Source of the DNA: Oscillospiraceae bacterium
GTDB lineage: Bacteria; Bacillota; Clostridia; Oscillospirales; Ruminococcaceae
Length of the DNA: 38,348 nucleotides
Direction: 5' to 3'
NCBI GenBank assembly: GCA_004557855.1
Contig: SFFJ01000017.1
Location: 1-38,348, forward strand
The notes under the pieces are model-generated. The model was not told where the DNA came from. It ran no database searches and worked only from the letters and a program-made list of their open reading frames with translations. A program made the translations under genes and the position numbers. Positions 25,307-34,035 of this stretch are shown in pieces; the stretch's first letter is position 1, and each line of letters begins with the position of its first letter.

Positions 25307-25387
25307 GGCCCGCAGGGCAGCCCGCCTGCGGCGGGCTCCGCAGCGAAGCTGCGGGTTTCCTCCTGCGGAGGAAACGCCCTGCGGGCC
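25307..25387. repeat. Cloverleaf GC palindrome element inside the dnaG-rpoD gap (type GGCCCGCAGGGC)
   Basis: The closing stem GGCCCGCAGGGC / GCCCTGCGGGCC encloses AGCCCGCC-TGC-GGCGGGCT, CCGCAGC-GAA-GCTGCGG and GTTTCCTCC-TGC-GGAGGAAAC. It lies in the 276-nt gap between dnaG and rpoD, so a dnaG-rpoD transcript would carry it as an internal structure. Confidence 0.9.
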
Positions 25388-25455
25388 GGCCCGGCACCCT
25401 GCACGGGCCAAAGGATAGAAACAAGGGGCAGCGGCCCCATCAAGGAGGAGCAACG

Positions 25456-26529
25456 ATGGCGACACAGGACAAAAAACAGGTACTCAAGGAGCTGCTGGAA
25501 AGCGGCAAGCAGAAGGGACGTCTGACCACCAAGGAGATCAGCGACGCGCTGGAGGAGCTGGACTACGATGTGGAGCAGGTGGACAAGCTATACGATACCT
25601 TCGAGGCGTATAACATCGAGATCGTGGAGGATGACGGCGGCGAAAGCATCGCCCCGGCCAGCAATGAGGAGCTGGAAAGCGTGCTGGGCGCCGACGGCAT
25701 CAGCATCGATGACCCGGTAAAGGTGTACCTCAAGGAGATCGGGCGGGTGCCGCTGCTTTCCGCCGAGGAGGAGGTCGAGCTGGCCATCCGCATGTCGCAG
25801 GGGGATGTGGCCGCTAAAAAGCGCCTTTCCGAAGCCAACCTGCGTCTGGTGGTGTCCATCGCCAAGCGGTATGTGGGCCGCGGGATGCAGTTCCTCGACC
25901 TCATCCAGGAGGGCAACCTGGGCCTCATCAAGGCGGTGGAAAAATTCGACCACACCAAGGGCTTCAAATTCTCCACCTACGCCACCTGGTGGATCCGGCA
26001 GGCCATCACCCGTGCCATCGCCGATCAGGCCCGTACCATCCGCATCCCGGTGCACATGGTGGAAACCATCAACAAGGTGAAAAAGGTGAACAGCCAGCTG
26101 CTGCATGAAAACGGCCACGAGCCGACCAACGAACAGATCGCCGAAAAGCTGGAGATGCCGGTGGAAAAGGTGCGGGAGATCATGCGCGTGGCGCAGGAGC
26201 CGGTCTCCCTCGAAACCCCCATCGGCGAGGAGGAGGACAGCCACCTCGGGGACTTCATCCCCGATGAGGACGCCCCTGCCCCCAGCGATGTGGCCAGCCT
26301 TACCATGCTGAAGGAGCAGCTGAACGAGGTGCTGGCGACGCTGACCCCCCGTGAGGCAAAGGTGCTGCGCCTGCGCTTCGGGCTGGAGGACGGCCGCAGC
26401 CGCACCCTGGAGGAGGTCGGCAAGGAGTTCAATGTGACCCGTGAGCGCATCCGCCAGATCGAGGCCAAGGCCCTGCGGAAGCTGCGCCATCCCAGCCGCA
26501 GCAAAAAGCTCAAGGATTTCCTGGAGTAA
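25456..26529 (+). CDS. rpoD: Primary sigma factor SigA/RpoD
   Basis: 357 residues, typical Firmicutes length, with AAGGAGG upstream. Region 1.1 is short and acidic (about 1-75). Region 1.2 is DPVKVYLKEIGRVPLLSAEEE. Regions 2.1-2.4 include LIQEGNLGLIKAVEKFD and, from about residue 170, FKFSTYATWWIRQAITRAI, which melts and reads the -10. Region 3 is IRIPVHMVETINKV. Region 4 from about 317 is TLEEVGKEFNVTRERIRQIE, which reads the -35. The many TTGnnn-17-TAnnnT promoters in this window fit this factor. The rrf2 gene follows by 13 nt. Confidence 0.98.
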   Translation: MATQDKKQVLKELLESGKQKGRLTTKEISDALEELDYDVEQVDKLYDTFEAYNIEIVEDDGGESIAPASNEELESVLGADGISIDDPVKVYLKEIGRVPLLSAEEEVELAIRMSQGDVAAKKRLSEANLRLVVSIAKRYVGRGMQFLDLIQEGNLGLIKAVEKFDHTKGFKFSTYATWWIRQAITRAIADQARTIRIPVHMVETINKVKKVNSQLLHENGHEPTNEQIAEKLEMPVEKVREIMRVAQEPVSLETPIGEEEDSHLGDFIPDEDAPAPSDVASLTMLKEQLNEVLATLTPREAKVLRLRFGLEDGRSRTLEEVGKEFNVTRERIRQIEAKALRKLRHPSRSKKLKDFLE

Positions 26530-26542
26530 GGAGGGAAGATCG

Positions 26543-26956
26543 GTGCATATTACACTGGAATCCGATTATGCCGTGCGGATCGTTTACTGCTTGGCGCAGA
26601 ACGGCGGGCGGCTGGATGCGGCATCGATAGCGGAGCAGACCGGCGTAACGCTGCGGTTTTCGCTTAAAATATTGCGCAAGCTGGTGGCAGGGGAGCTGGT
26701 GAAAAGCTACAAGGGTGCGGGCGGCGGCTACGAGCTGGCCCGTGATCCCCACGAGATCTCGCTGTATGAGGTGATAGAGCAGGTGGAGGGCCCCTACGCC
26801 ATCAGCCGCTGCCTGAATGAGGAGGGCTACGACTGCAACCGCAACCGGCAGGCCTGCATGGAATGCAAATTTGTCCGCATCTATGCGGATATCTCCGAAA
26901 TGGTGCGAAAACGGCTGGAGGGCATCAGCTTCGGCGACGTGCTGGAGCAGCCGTAA
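26543..26956 (+). CDS. Rrf2 family transcriptional regulator (Fe-S type)
   Basis: 137 residues, normal. It starts at GTG 26543, since GGAGG lies eight nt upstream and the family's opening ITLESDYAVRIVYCLA follows directly. Winged helix-turn-helix with IAEQTGVTLRFSLKILRKL as recognition region and GGGYELARDPHEISLYEVIEQVEG as wing. Cysteines at 90, 98, 105 and 108 (RCLNEEGYDC, ACMEC) match the iron-sulfur ligand cluster of IscR/NsrR/RsrR-type members, so it probably senses Fe-S status, redox or NO. The gene is in an operon with rpoD, 13 nt downstream, and ends at a strong terminator. Targets are unknown; the desulfurase-thiI genes in this window are possible but untested. Confidence 0.92.
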   Translation: MHITLESDYAVRIVYCLAQNGGRLDAASIAEQTGVTLRFSLKILRKLVAGELVKSYKGAGGGYELARDPHEISLYEVIEQVEGPYAISRCLNEEGYDCNRNRQACMECKFVRIYADISEMVRKRLEGISFGDVLEQP

Positions 26957-26963
26957 AACATAC

Positions 26964-26995
26964 GAAAAAAAGGACCCCCGCGGGGGTCTTTTTTG
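26964..26995 (+). terminator. Intrinsic terminator of the rpoD-rrf2 operon
   Basis: GACCCCCG / CGGGGGTC is a perfect palindrome flanked by seven A before and six T after, so it may work in both directions. Confidence 0.92.
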
Positions 26996-27027
26996 CTGCC
27001 GCCCGCCCCGCAAAAGGGGAGAGCACC

Positions 27028-27108
27028 GGCCGCAGGCCGCCCCGGCTCCGCCGGAGCCGGCGGGCTCCGCCCGCCGAAACCGCCCTTCGGGCGGTTTGGC
27101 CTGCGGCC
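27028..27108. repeat. Cloverleaf GC palindrome element (type GGCCGCAGGCC)
   Basis: The closing stem GGCCGCAGGCC / GGCCTGCGGCC encloses GCCCCGGC-TCC-GCCGGAGC (one mismatch), CGGCGGGC-TCC-GCCCGCCG and AAACCGCCC-TTC-GGGCGGTTT. It lies between the convergent rrf2 and sortase-fusion genes. Confidence 0.9.
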
Positions 27109-27137
27109 CTCCCCCCTCCGCAAACCCTCCAAAGCCC

Positions 27138-27171
27138 AAAAGACCCCCCGGCCGAAAACTCGGTCGGGGGG
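27138..27171 (-). terminator. Terminator of the leftward sortase-fusion gene
   Basis: On the minus strand CCCCCCGACCGA pairs with TCGGCCGGGGGG over GTTT, then TCTTTT. It lies 71 nt past the stop. Confidence 0.65.
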
Positions 27172-27242
27172 ATGGTATGTAGATGGGAACAGGTGCCGTG
27201 CGGCCCTTTCACCTCCCGTTGTGCGGTGGGAGCGCCCGAAGG

Positions 27243-30200
27243 TTATGCCGTGGTTCCTTCACCGGAGGTACCGGAGGCTGCGGGGTTATTTCCGCCGCTT
27301 TCGCCGCCGCCTTCGCCGCTGCTGCCTTCACCGCTGCTGCCTTCACCGCTGCCGCCTTCACCGCCTTCTCCACCGGGCGTGGGGGGCGTGGGGGGCGTGG
27401 GGGGGGGCTGCAGGGCAGCCAGATCCTGCTGCAGCTGCTCCAGCGTCTTACCGGTGGGATCGTAGTCCGGCTTCAGCTTTTTGATCTCGGCAATGATAGA
27501 GTTCATGAGCTGCTTTTGGTTCGCCAACTCCTGCTTCTTGGCGGCCAGCTGCTCCAGGCTCATGGCGGCCAGCTCCTGGTCGGTCACGGTCACATTCACC
27601 GCAGTGGCCAGCGCCTTGATCTCCGCAATGAGGGTGGCCCGCTGGGCAGCCTGCTCGGCCAGCTGCGCCTTGATGGCCTTCAGCTCGTCCAGGCTCTTAT
27701 TCTGCAATTCACTCTTGGGGGGGGCCCCCTCCATCGCCAGGATCTCATTGATGAGCGCCTCCCGCTGGGCTTTGGTCTTTTCATTGACGGCCTGCTGCAG
27801 GGCGGCGTTGGTGGGATACTTCTTGATCTCCTCGTTGCTCATCCCGGCGGAGCGGGCGGCCGCCTCCAGGGCGGCGCGCTCCTGCTGCAGGGCGGAAAGC
27901 AGCGCCTTCAATTCGTCCAGGGTCATATCGGTCAGCGGCTTGCCGCCCTCCCCGGTGGCGCCGGGGTTCAGCACCCTTATGGCCTCTATGGTCTTATCGA
28001 TCTCGACCTTATTCTTGGCCTTATCCACCGCCTTTTGCAGCTCGGCCAGCGTCATTTTATCCATCTCGGCCTGCGTCAGCCCGGCCTTCAGACCCTCGGC
28101 CTCCAGTGCCTTGCGGGTGGCCTCGGCCTTATTGATGGCAGCGGAAAGATCGTTCCAGTTATTGTACTGGCCGATCTGCTCGGGGGTGAGGTACTTCTGC
28201 GCCCGCTGCTGGTTGGCAGTCAGGGTGGATTTAAGGGCATCGCCGGAAATATTCAGGTTCTGCACATCGGCGACCGAAAGATAGGTCTTCCAGTCCTTCT
28301 GCTTGGCCAGCAGCTCATACCGTGCCTGCAGCTGGCTCCAGCTGCTGGCAAACAGCGTATTATCCTCAAAGAGCTTTTTTTTCTCCCCGTTGATGACGAC
28401 CTCCTGCTGCAGGATATCCAAACGCTCCTGGCAGAGGGTCAGCTTCTTGCTGGCGGTGTTGTTATCGGTCTCATCCTGCGTCAGCAGCATCTTAAACAGC
28501 TTCTGCCGGTAGTCGATCAGCGACTTGATCTTCTCCGGGGTGTTGTCCGATGCAGTCAGCTCCTCGGCGGTCAGGCAGCGCTCGGCCAGGGCGGCCCGCT
28601 CCTGTGCCTTTGCATACAGGTCGGCGGTGGGCATATCCCCGGCGGCGGCAATCTCGTCGGCGGTCAGCCACAGGGCGATATAAGCCTTCTGCTCCTTCTC
28701 CAGCTCCTCGGCAGCCTTCTTCTCCTGCTGCTTCTTGATGTACTCATACCACTGCTTGGGCATCAGCGGGTTGGGGTTCAGGGTGGCGGCATTGACATTG
28801 ACCGCTTCGCTTTCGCCATCCCGCAGCGCACGGCCGAAAATGACCAGCCGGGCGATGAGCTTATTGGTATCGGGGTCACGGAAGGTATAGTCGCAGGTGG
28901 AAAGGGTCAGCAGGCGGTCGCTCGCCTTGACATCCACGGTGGTCTTGATGATGGAGCGCTTCATGATCTTTTCGATGTATTCATTCTTGGCGGCATCGCT
29001 GTCGCTGTCGATGAAATTATGGTAATCGAAATCGGGATCATCGGCCTTGCACACCACCACCGCAAAGATCTTATACATATCCTTGCGGTAGACGCTGTTG
29101 TAGCTGATAAGCGGGTGCTGCTGGTAGTAGGTCAGCTTTTTATAGGCCTGCAGATACCCGAACATGGTACCGTCGCCCATATTGTGGCCGTAAATGACGG
29201 TATTGTAGGAGGGCTTTTTCTGATCCACACGGAAATCAACATAGGGGATGCCCCAGTCATTGTACTTGCCGTCGATATCCGCCCGGTGGTATTTATCGTT
29301 ATCCTCGGCCTGTACCACGGCGTAGTCCAGCTTGGTATCCGGAATCTTGACCCAGCCGGCGATATCGGGATTGCGTTGGTACAACGCCTCAAAGCCGCGG
29401 ATGTAATCCTTGGGATAGCCATCCACTGAGATATCGGTGGTGCCATCGGGATCGTACAGGCCGGCCAGCTCATCGGAAAGGTTCTTGTTCTTGATGGACT
29501 GGAGCTTGTTATTGATGATATAGATGCCGGAGGCCAGGAACACGATGATGCAGACCGCCAACAGAATGATGCGGATCTTATCATTCTTGGTGATGGACTT
29601 CATCTTGATGCGCTGGATGAGGTTGGTGCCCTTGATGGCCTCGGCGTCGGCGGCAGGGGCGGCAGGGCGTTTGGTGCGTGCTTTCTTTTCCATAACGGGC
29701 TTCGGGTCCTTTCCGGAATGATTTGAGGAGGCGGGGCGGGCAAACAGCGAACCGATGCCAACCCGTCGTTCCAGCTCGGCCGGCTCGATGCCGCCGGGGA
29801 GCTGCTTGGGGTATTGTGCGGTATACAGCCGCAGGACGTTCATCGCCTGCCATACGGCGATCTGGGCAGTGTCCTCCCGGATCGGCTCCGCCACGGCAAG
29901 GCGGCGGTTCCAGATGCGGTTTTTATCGGCCAGCGCCACGTGTAATTGCCCGCTTTCGGGCTGGCAGTACACCCCCAGGCCAAGGGCGGTATGCCCGGCC
30001 TTGCGGCATTGCTGCGCCAGCAGCCCGGCAATCAGGGCGCCGTTATCCTCGGGGGCCTGCAGCAGCCGGCGGGGCAGCTCCAGCTCGGTGCCGATGTGGG
30101 TATCATTGTAGGCGGCGCGGCAGCAGCCGTTCGCCCCTATCACAGCGGAAAGCTGCTCGATGAGCAGGCCGCCGGTGCCCCATTCGGCGGTGGCAAGGGT

Positions 30201-31007
30201 CAAGCCGTGGCGGGTCATCCCGTCAATGACGATCTGGGGCAGGGGGCGGTTGCCGATGCAGTAAAGATAGATGCCGAAGGTCTGCTGCATATGGGTAACG
30301 GCGCGCTTCAGGTAATCCTCGGCTTCGGTTTGGGTGGCGCCGGTCGCTTCGATGTTCAGCTCATAGTCCCCGCTGCGGTGGCGTGCGGTGATATTCAGAT
30401 GCGGGCTTTGGTTCAGCCGGGCAACCTCCTGCGGCACCGAGAACTGATCCAGCTCCAGCACCCGCACGGTGGCGTAGCTTACCGCACGGCCGCCCAGCTT
30501 GGCCAGCAGCGGCCGCACCGCGGAGGGGAACATGGCGGAAAGCTCGCCCGGAAGGGCAGGCAGCGCCAGCAGCAGCTGCCGGCGGGCGGGGATGGCATAG
30601 CCCTGCACCAGCCCCTGCTCATTCGGTAGGGGGACAGCCCCGGCGGGGAAGGAGGCAAGGTCGGCCAGCTGTTCATATCCCAGGGAAAGCCCCATGCGGG
30701 CGGCCCTGGTCTCCAGCTGCCGCTGCAGCGCCGCATCAACGGAGGCGGTGCGCTCCAGCCCGCTGCACACCACCCGCAGCGCCGTGGAAACGGCGGCAGG
30801 CTCCGGCGAAAGCAGCAGAACGACAGCTTCGCTTTGGCCGGTGGCGGTCCGCAGAGCGGCAAACAGCTCGGCGGCCTCCGGGCGGCAGATGGCATAGGAA
30901 AGCTCCGCCGAAAGGTCGGCGGTTTCTTTTTTGAGGTATTGGTAGGCGGTATCAAAGGTGGGCTGATACTGCGCCTCGCTGCCGACGGCAAGAATGGTGA
31001 TCTTCAT
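27243..31007 (-). CDS. CinA-like / class B sortase / helical-repeat fusion protein
   Basis: 1254 residues from ATG 31007; the nearest AGGAGG is 14 nt upstream, so the start is uncertain (TTG 31049 is possible). Residues about 1-425 match CinA along both halves: ITILAVGSE at the start, LALPALPGELSAMF, RLNQSPHLNITARHRSGDYELNIEA, then LTLATAEWGTGGLL in the C-terminal domain. The MoCF-like GGxGPTxDD motif is missing and the conserved AES-x-TGG serine is Trp. A single membrane helix lies at about 478-498. A class B sortase follows with His608 (YGHNMGDGTMF), Cys705 (TLSTCDY) and Arg720 (ARLVIFGR). Residues about 770-1200 are helical repeats (MTLDELKAL, KSLDELKAI, MSLEQLAAK). The end is PPPTPPTPP and a Gly/Ser/Glu tail. 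Predicted: CinA part inside, sortase and rod outside. An internal ATG at 29693 could give a separate 817-residue sortase, but its ribosome site is weak and no stop intervenes. Confidence 0.8.
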   Translation of the reverse strand: MKITILAVGSEAQYQPTFDTAYQYLKKETADLSAELSYAICRPEAAELFAALRTATGQSEAVVLLLSPEPAAVSTALRVVCSGLERTASVDAALQRQLETRAARMGLSLGYEQLADLASFPAGAVPLPNEQGLVQGYAIPARRQLLLALPALPGELSAMFPSAVRPLLAKLGGRAVSYATVRVLELDQFSVPQEVARLNQSPHLNITARHRSGDYELNIEATGATQTEAEDYLKRAVTHMQQTFGIYLYCIGNRPLPQIVIDGMTRHGLTLATAEWGTGGLLIEQLSAVIGANGCCRAAYNDTHIGTELELPRRLLQAPEDNGALIAGLLAQQCRKAGHTALGLGVYCQPESGQLHVALADKNRIWNRRLAVAEPIREDTAQIAVWQAMNVLRLYTAQYPKQLPGGIEPAELERRVGIGSLFARPASSNHSGKDPKPVMEKKARTKRPAAPAADAEAIKGTNLIQRIKMKSITKNDKIRIILLAVCIIVFLASGIYIINNKLQSIKNKNLSDELAGLYDPDGTTDISVDGYPKDYIRGFEALYQRNPDIAGWVKIPDTKLDYAVVQAEDNDKYHRADIDGKYNDWGIPYVDFRVDQKKPSYNTVIYGHNMGDGTMFGYLQAYKKLTYYQQHPLISYNSVYRKDMYKIFAVVVCKADDPDFDYHNFIDSDSDAAKNEYIEKIMKRSIIKTTVDVKASDRLLTLSTCDYTFRDPDTNKLIARLVIFGRALRDGESEAVNVNAATLNPNPLMPKQWYEYIKKQQEKKAAEELEKEQKAYIALWLTADEIAAAGDMPTADLYAKAQERAALAERCLTAEELTASDNTPEKIKSLIDYRQKLFKMLLTQDETDNNTASKKLTLCQERLDILQQEVVINGEKKKLFEDNTLFASSWSQLQARYELLAKQKDWKTYLSVADVQNLNISGDALKSTLTANQQRAQKYLTPEQIGQYNNWNDLSAAINKAEATRKALEAEGLKAGLTQAEMDKMTLAELQKAVDKAKNKVEIDKTIEAIRVLNPGATGEGGKPLTDMTLDELKALLSALQQERAALEAAARSAGMSNEEIKKYPTNAALQQAVNEKTKAQREALINEILAMEGAPPKSELQNKSLDELKAIKAQLAEQAAQRATLIAEIKALATAVNVTVTDQELAAMSLEQLAAKKQELANQKQLMNSIIAEIKKLKPDYDPTGKTLEQLQQDLAALQPPPTPPTPPTPGGEGGEGGSGEGSSGEGSSGEGGGESGGNNPAASGTSGEGTTA

Positions 31008-31147
31008 GGGCTGACGGATGACCTCCTGTGTGCGGGCACGCTTTTTCAATTACAGCATACCGCATAGTTTTTGCACCGCTGCAAATAAAGTGCGAATAAC
31101 CTGTGAATTTTGCCGAAAAGGGATGATTTTCGGGGGACCGGGGCGCC

Positions 31148-31232
31148 GGGGCGCAGCCCCAAACCGCCCTCCGGGCGGTTTTCTGCGGCCTGCGGCCGCA
31201 GCGGCGGCTCCGCCGCCGGGGGCTGCGCCCCC
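31148..31232. repeat. Cloverleaf GC palindrome element (type GGGCGCAGCCC)
   Basis: The closing stem GGGGCGCAGCCCC / GGGGCTGCGCCCC encloses AAACCGCCC-TCC-GGGCGGTTT, CTGCGGCC-TGC-GGCCGCAG and CGGCGGC-TCC-GCCGCCG. It lies 37 nt downstream of thiI, upstream of the sortase fusion. Confidence 0.9.
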
Positions 31233-31269
31233 GACCCGCCCCTTGCAGGGACTCTATCAGAACGGTAAA

Positions 31270-32445
31270 TCAGTAGCGGATAATGACCAGCTCGGCCTGC
31301 TCGGCGGCCTCGGCCACCAGTTCCTCCGGGATGGCCATTTCGGCCTCGATGGCCTCCACGGCGGCAACGGTGGGCTTGGTCTTGGGGTGGCGGGGGGTGA
31401 ATACGGTGCAGCAGTCCTCGTAGGGCAGAATGGAGGTCTCAAAGGTCTCGATCTTGCGGCTAATCCGCACAATCTCCTCCTTGTCCATCCCGATGCAGGG
31501 GCGCAGCACCGGCAGCCGACAGGCAAGGTCGGTGCAGCCGATGGCCTGCATGGTCTGGCTGGCCACCTGCCCCAGGCTTTCCCCGGTGATCAGGGCGCCG
31601 CAGTCCTCCCGCAGGGCGATCTGTTCGGCGACCCGCATCATGTAGCGGCGCATCAAAATGGTAAAGTAGTCCTCGGGGCAGCGCTCCCGCAGTAGCTCCT
31701 GTAATTTGGTGAACGGCACTACAAACAGCCGGATGCGGCCGGTATAGGGGGTCAGCTCCTGTGCCAGATCAAGGACCTTCTGGCGGGCACGGTCGCTGGT
31801 GTAGGGCGGCGATGCAAAATGCACGGCAGCGATCTCCAGTCCCCGCTTCGCCATCATATAGCCGGCCACGGGGCTGTCTATGCCGCCGGAAAGCAGCAGC
31901 ATGGCCCGTCCGCCGGTCCCGACGGGGATACCGCCCGCACCGGGCAGCTGGTTGGCGTGAATGTAGGCGCCCTGCTCCCGGATCTCCACGGTAATGGTGA
32001 TCTCGGGCTGCTCCACCTTGACCTTGAGGTGATGGAAGCGGGAAAGCAGGTATCCGCCCAGCTCCCGGCTGATCTCCGGGCTTTTCATCGGGAAGGCCTT
32101 ATCGCTGCGCTTGGCCTCCACCTTAAAGGTGCGGGCGGCGGAAAGCTGCGGGGCAAAATATTCGGCGGCGGCGGGGCAGATGACCGAGAAATCCTTTTCC
32201 ACCACGCAGCTTTTGGTCACGGCCACTATGCCGAAGACGGTTTGCAGGCGGCGCACCGCCTCATCCATATCCACCCCTTCGGTCAGGGGCTGCACGTAGG
32301 TGGTGGACTGGGCGTGCCAGATTTTGAACTCTCCCAGCGGCTGCAGGCGGCGGCGGGCGTTTTTGGCCATGATATCTTCAAAGGTGCTGCGGTTGAGGCC
32401 CTTGAGGGCGATCTCACCGCTTTTCAGCAGGATGATCTCATTCAT
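31270..32445 (-). CDS. thiI: tRNA 4-thiouridine synthetase ThiI
   Basis: 391 residues, the short form without a C-terminal rhodanese domain, as in Bacillus. An N-terminal ferredoxin-like domain is followed by THUMP (to about 165), then a PP-loop ATP-pyrophosphatase with SGGIDS at 186-191 and GESLGQVASQT. It adenylates U8 of tRNA and transfers sulfur to make s4U; it can also feed thiazole synthesis. Without a rhodanese domain it depends on a dedicated cysteine desulfurase, which is the gene 15 nt upstream in the same operon. It ends at ATYIRY-like VIIRY with no T-tract terminator; a cloverleaf element lies 37 nt beyond. Confidence 0.97.
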   Translation of the reverse strand: MNEIILLKSGEIALKGLNRSTFEDIMAKNARRRLQPLGEFKIWHAQSTTYVQPLTEGVDMDEAVRRLQTVFGIVAVTKSCVVEKDFSVICPAAAEYFAPQLSAARTFKVEAKRSDKAFPMKSPEISRELGGYLLSRFHHLKVKVEQPEITITVEIREQGAYIHANQLPGAGGIPVGTGGRAMLLLSGGIDSPVAGYMMAKRGLEIAAVHFASPPYTSDRARQKVLDLAQELTPYTGRIRLFVVPFTKLQELLRERCPEDYFTILMRRYMMRVAEQIALREDCGALITGESLGQVASQTMQAIGCTDLACRLPVLRPCIGMDKEEIVRISRKIETFETSILPYEDCCTVFTPRHPKTKPTVAAVEAIEAEMAIPEELVAEAAEQAELVIIRY

Positions 32446-32460
32446 GCGGGGAAAAACTCC

Positions 32461-33597
32461 TTATCTTCGTTTGGTCAGGGTGGCCTCGCCCTCCAGCAGG
32501 CGGCGGCAGAATTCATCGATCTCCCCGGCGGTGGTGGTGTCGGTCATGCTCACCCGCACGGCGGAATCGATACGGTCACGGGAAAGCCCCATGGCGGTCA
32601 GCACGTGGCTGCGTTCCCCCTTGGCGCAGGCGCTGCCGCTGGAAACGTAGATACCGAATTGCTCCAGATAGTGGATCATGACCTCGCTGCGAATGCCCTG
32701 AACCGAACAGTTCACAATGTAAGGTGCGGCGTCGGCGGGGGAATTGATGCACACGGCCGGCGATTGTGATAAATTTGTAATCATTCGCTGCCGCAGCGCC
32801 GTAAAATGCCGGAAATTTTCGGTCCGGCGGTCGTTCATGCTTTGGGCGGCCAGCCCCAGCGCGGCAATGCCGGGGACATTTTCGGTGCCGGGGCGCAGCC
32901 CCTTTTCCTGCCCGGAGCCGTAAAGCGGCGAAAGCAGGCGGGTCCCCTTGGCGATGTAAAGGGCGCCGGTGCCCTTGGGAGCGTGTATTTTGTGGCCGCT
33001 TACGCTTACCAGCTGGATGCCCCACTTGGCCGGCTCGATGGGCAGGCGGCAGAAGGACTGCACGCAGTCGGCGTGGAAGATGAGGTTGGGGCTTTTGCGG
33101 CGGCAGGCGGCGGCAATGGCGGGCAGGTCATGGATGGCGCCGGTCTCGCTGTTCACCATCATGCAGGAAGCAAGGATGGTTTTTTCATTGCAGGCGGCGG
33201 CCATCGCCTCCGGGGTGATATGCCCGCTTTCATCGGGCGCCACGGTAATGACCTCGAAGCCCTCATTTTCCAGCGCCTTGCAGATGGCAAGAACGGAATG
33301 GTGCTCCACGGCGGTGGTGACGATGCGGTTGCCCCGGCGCTTCATGGCACGGGCGGCCCCCAGCAGGGCGATATTATTGCTTTCCGTCCCCCCGCCGGTA
33401 AAGATGATCTCCTCGGGGCGGCAGTGCAGAACGGCGGCCACCTGCCCCCGGGCCTCGGTCATGGCACGCTCCGCCAAAAAGCCCCGGCGGTGCAGCGAGG
33501 AGGGGTTGCCGTATTCTTCGGTCATTATGTGCAGCGCCAGGGCGGCCGCTTCGGGGGAAACGGCGGTAGTGGCGCTGTTATCCAGGTAACATTCCAC
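32461..33597 (-). CDS. iscS: Cysteine desulfurase (NifS/IscS class), sulfur donor to ThiI
   Basis: 378 residues. It starts at GTG 33597 with AGGAGG five nt upstream; an ATG at 33592 is out of frame. PLP enzyme: YLDNSATTAVSPEA and GNPSSLHRRG at the start, TGGGTESNN, EHHSVL, the HADCVQ block, Lys203 (SGHKIHAPKG) as Schiff-base lysine, RPGTENVPGIAALG, and catalytic Cys324 in SSGSACAKGE. Pairing with thiI 15 nt downstream is the Bacillus NifZ-ThiI arrangement, where the desulfurase is specific for tRNA 4-thiouridine; that specificity is inferred here. A cloverleaf element and a tandem-repeat field lie upstream. Confidence 0.95.
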   Translation of the reverse strand: MECYLDNSATTAVSPEAAALALHIMTEEYGNPSSLHRRGFLAERAMTEARGQVAAVLHCRPEEIIFTGGGTESNNIALLGAARAMKRRGNRIVTTAVEHHSVLAICKALENEGFEVITVAPDESGHITPEAMAAACNEKTILASCMMVNSETGAIHDLPAIAAACRRKSPNLIFHADCVQSFCRLPIEPAKWGIQLVSVSGHKIHAPKGTGALYIAKGTRLLSPLYGSGQEKGLRPGTENVPGIAALGLAAQSMNDRRTENFRHFTALRQRMITNLSQSPAVCINSPADAAPYIVNCSVQGIRSEVMIHYLEQFGIYVSSGSACAKGERSHVLTAMGLSRDRIDSAVRVSMTDTTTAGEIDEFCRRLLEGEATLTKRR

Positions 33598-33677
33598 GGG
33601 GGCCTCCTATGGGGTGATGGTTTTCGGGCGGGCCGGCCGCTGCGGCCCCTCATAGGACCCCTGCAAGGTGCGGGTTC

Positions 33678-33758
33678 GGGGCGCAGCCCGCCCCGGCTGC
33701 GCCGGGGCAAAGCAGGCTTCGCCTGCTTTCGCCGCCTGCGGCGGCGGGGCTGCGCCCC
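33678..33758. repeat. Cloverleaf GC palindrome element (type GGGCGCAGCCC)
   Basis: The closing stem GGGGCGCAGCCC / GGGCTGCGCCCC encloses GCCCCGGC-TGC-GCCGGGGC, AAAGCAGGC-TTC-GCCTGCTTT and CGCCGCC-TGC-GGCGGCG. It begins 80 nt upstream of the cysteine desulfurase start. The AAAGCAGGC arm is shared with the copy at 17958. Confidence 0.9.
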
Positions 33759-34035
33759 GCACCCTCCCCCTGCAAAAACGCTGCAAAAACGCTGCAAAGG
33801 AAGCCGCGGCCGCCCCGCCGAACCGGGCAAAATCCGGCAGTTTATCCTATCAAATTATTATAACGCCGCAGCCCCCGAAAAGCAACGCAACCGCCGCTTT
33901 TGTAATAGAATCGTAAAAATGCCCCGCCCGCCGCCCCCGCAAAATCCTCACCCCCGCCGCCGCACATTAAATCCGCAATCGTCCGATCCCCTTGCGCCGC
34001 AGCCTCGCCCATTGCAAAAGCTTCGTCCCCCCACC

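Noticed and set aside
29693..29693. Separate sortase gene starting at the internal ATG
   Set aside because: The best ribosome-like AAGGA is 13 nt away and no stop ends the CinA-like part before it, so a fusion is the simpler reading; kept as an alternative.
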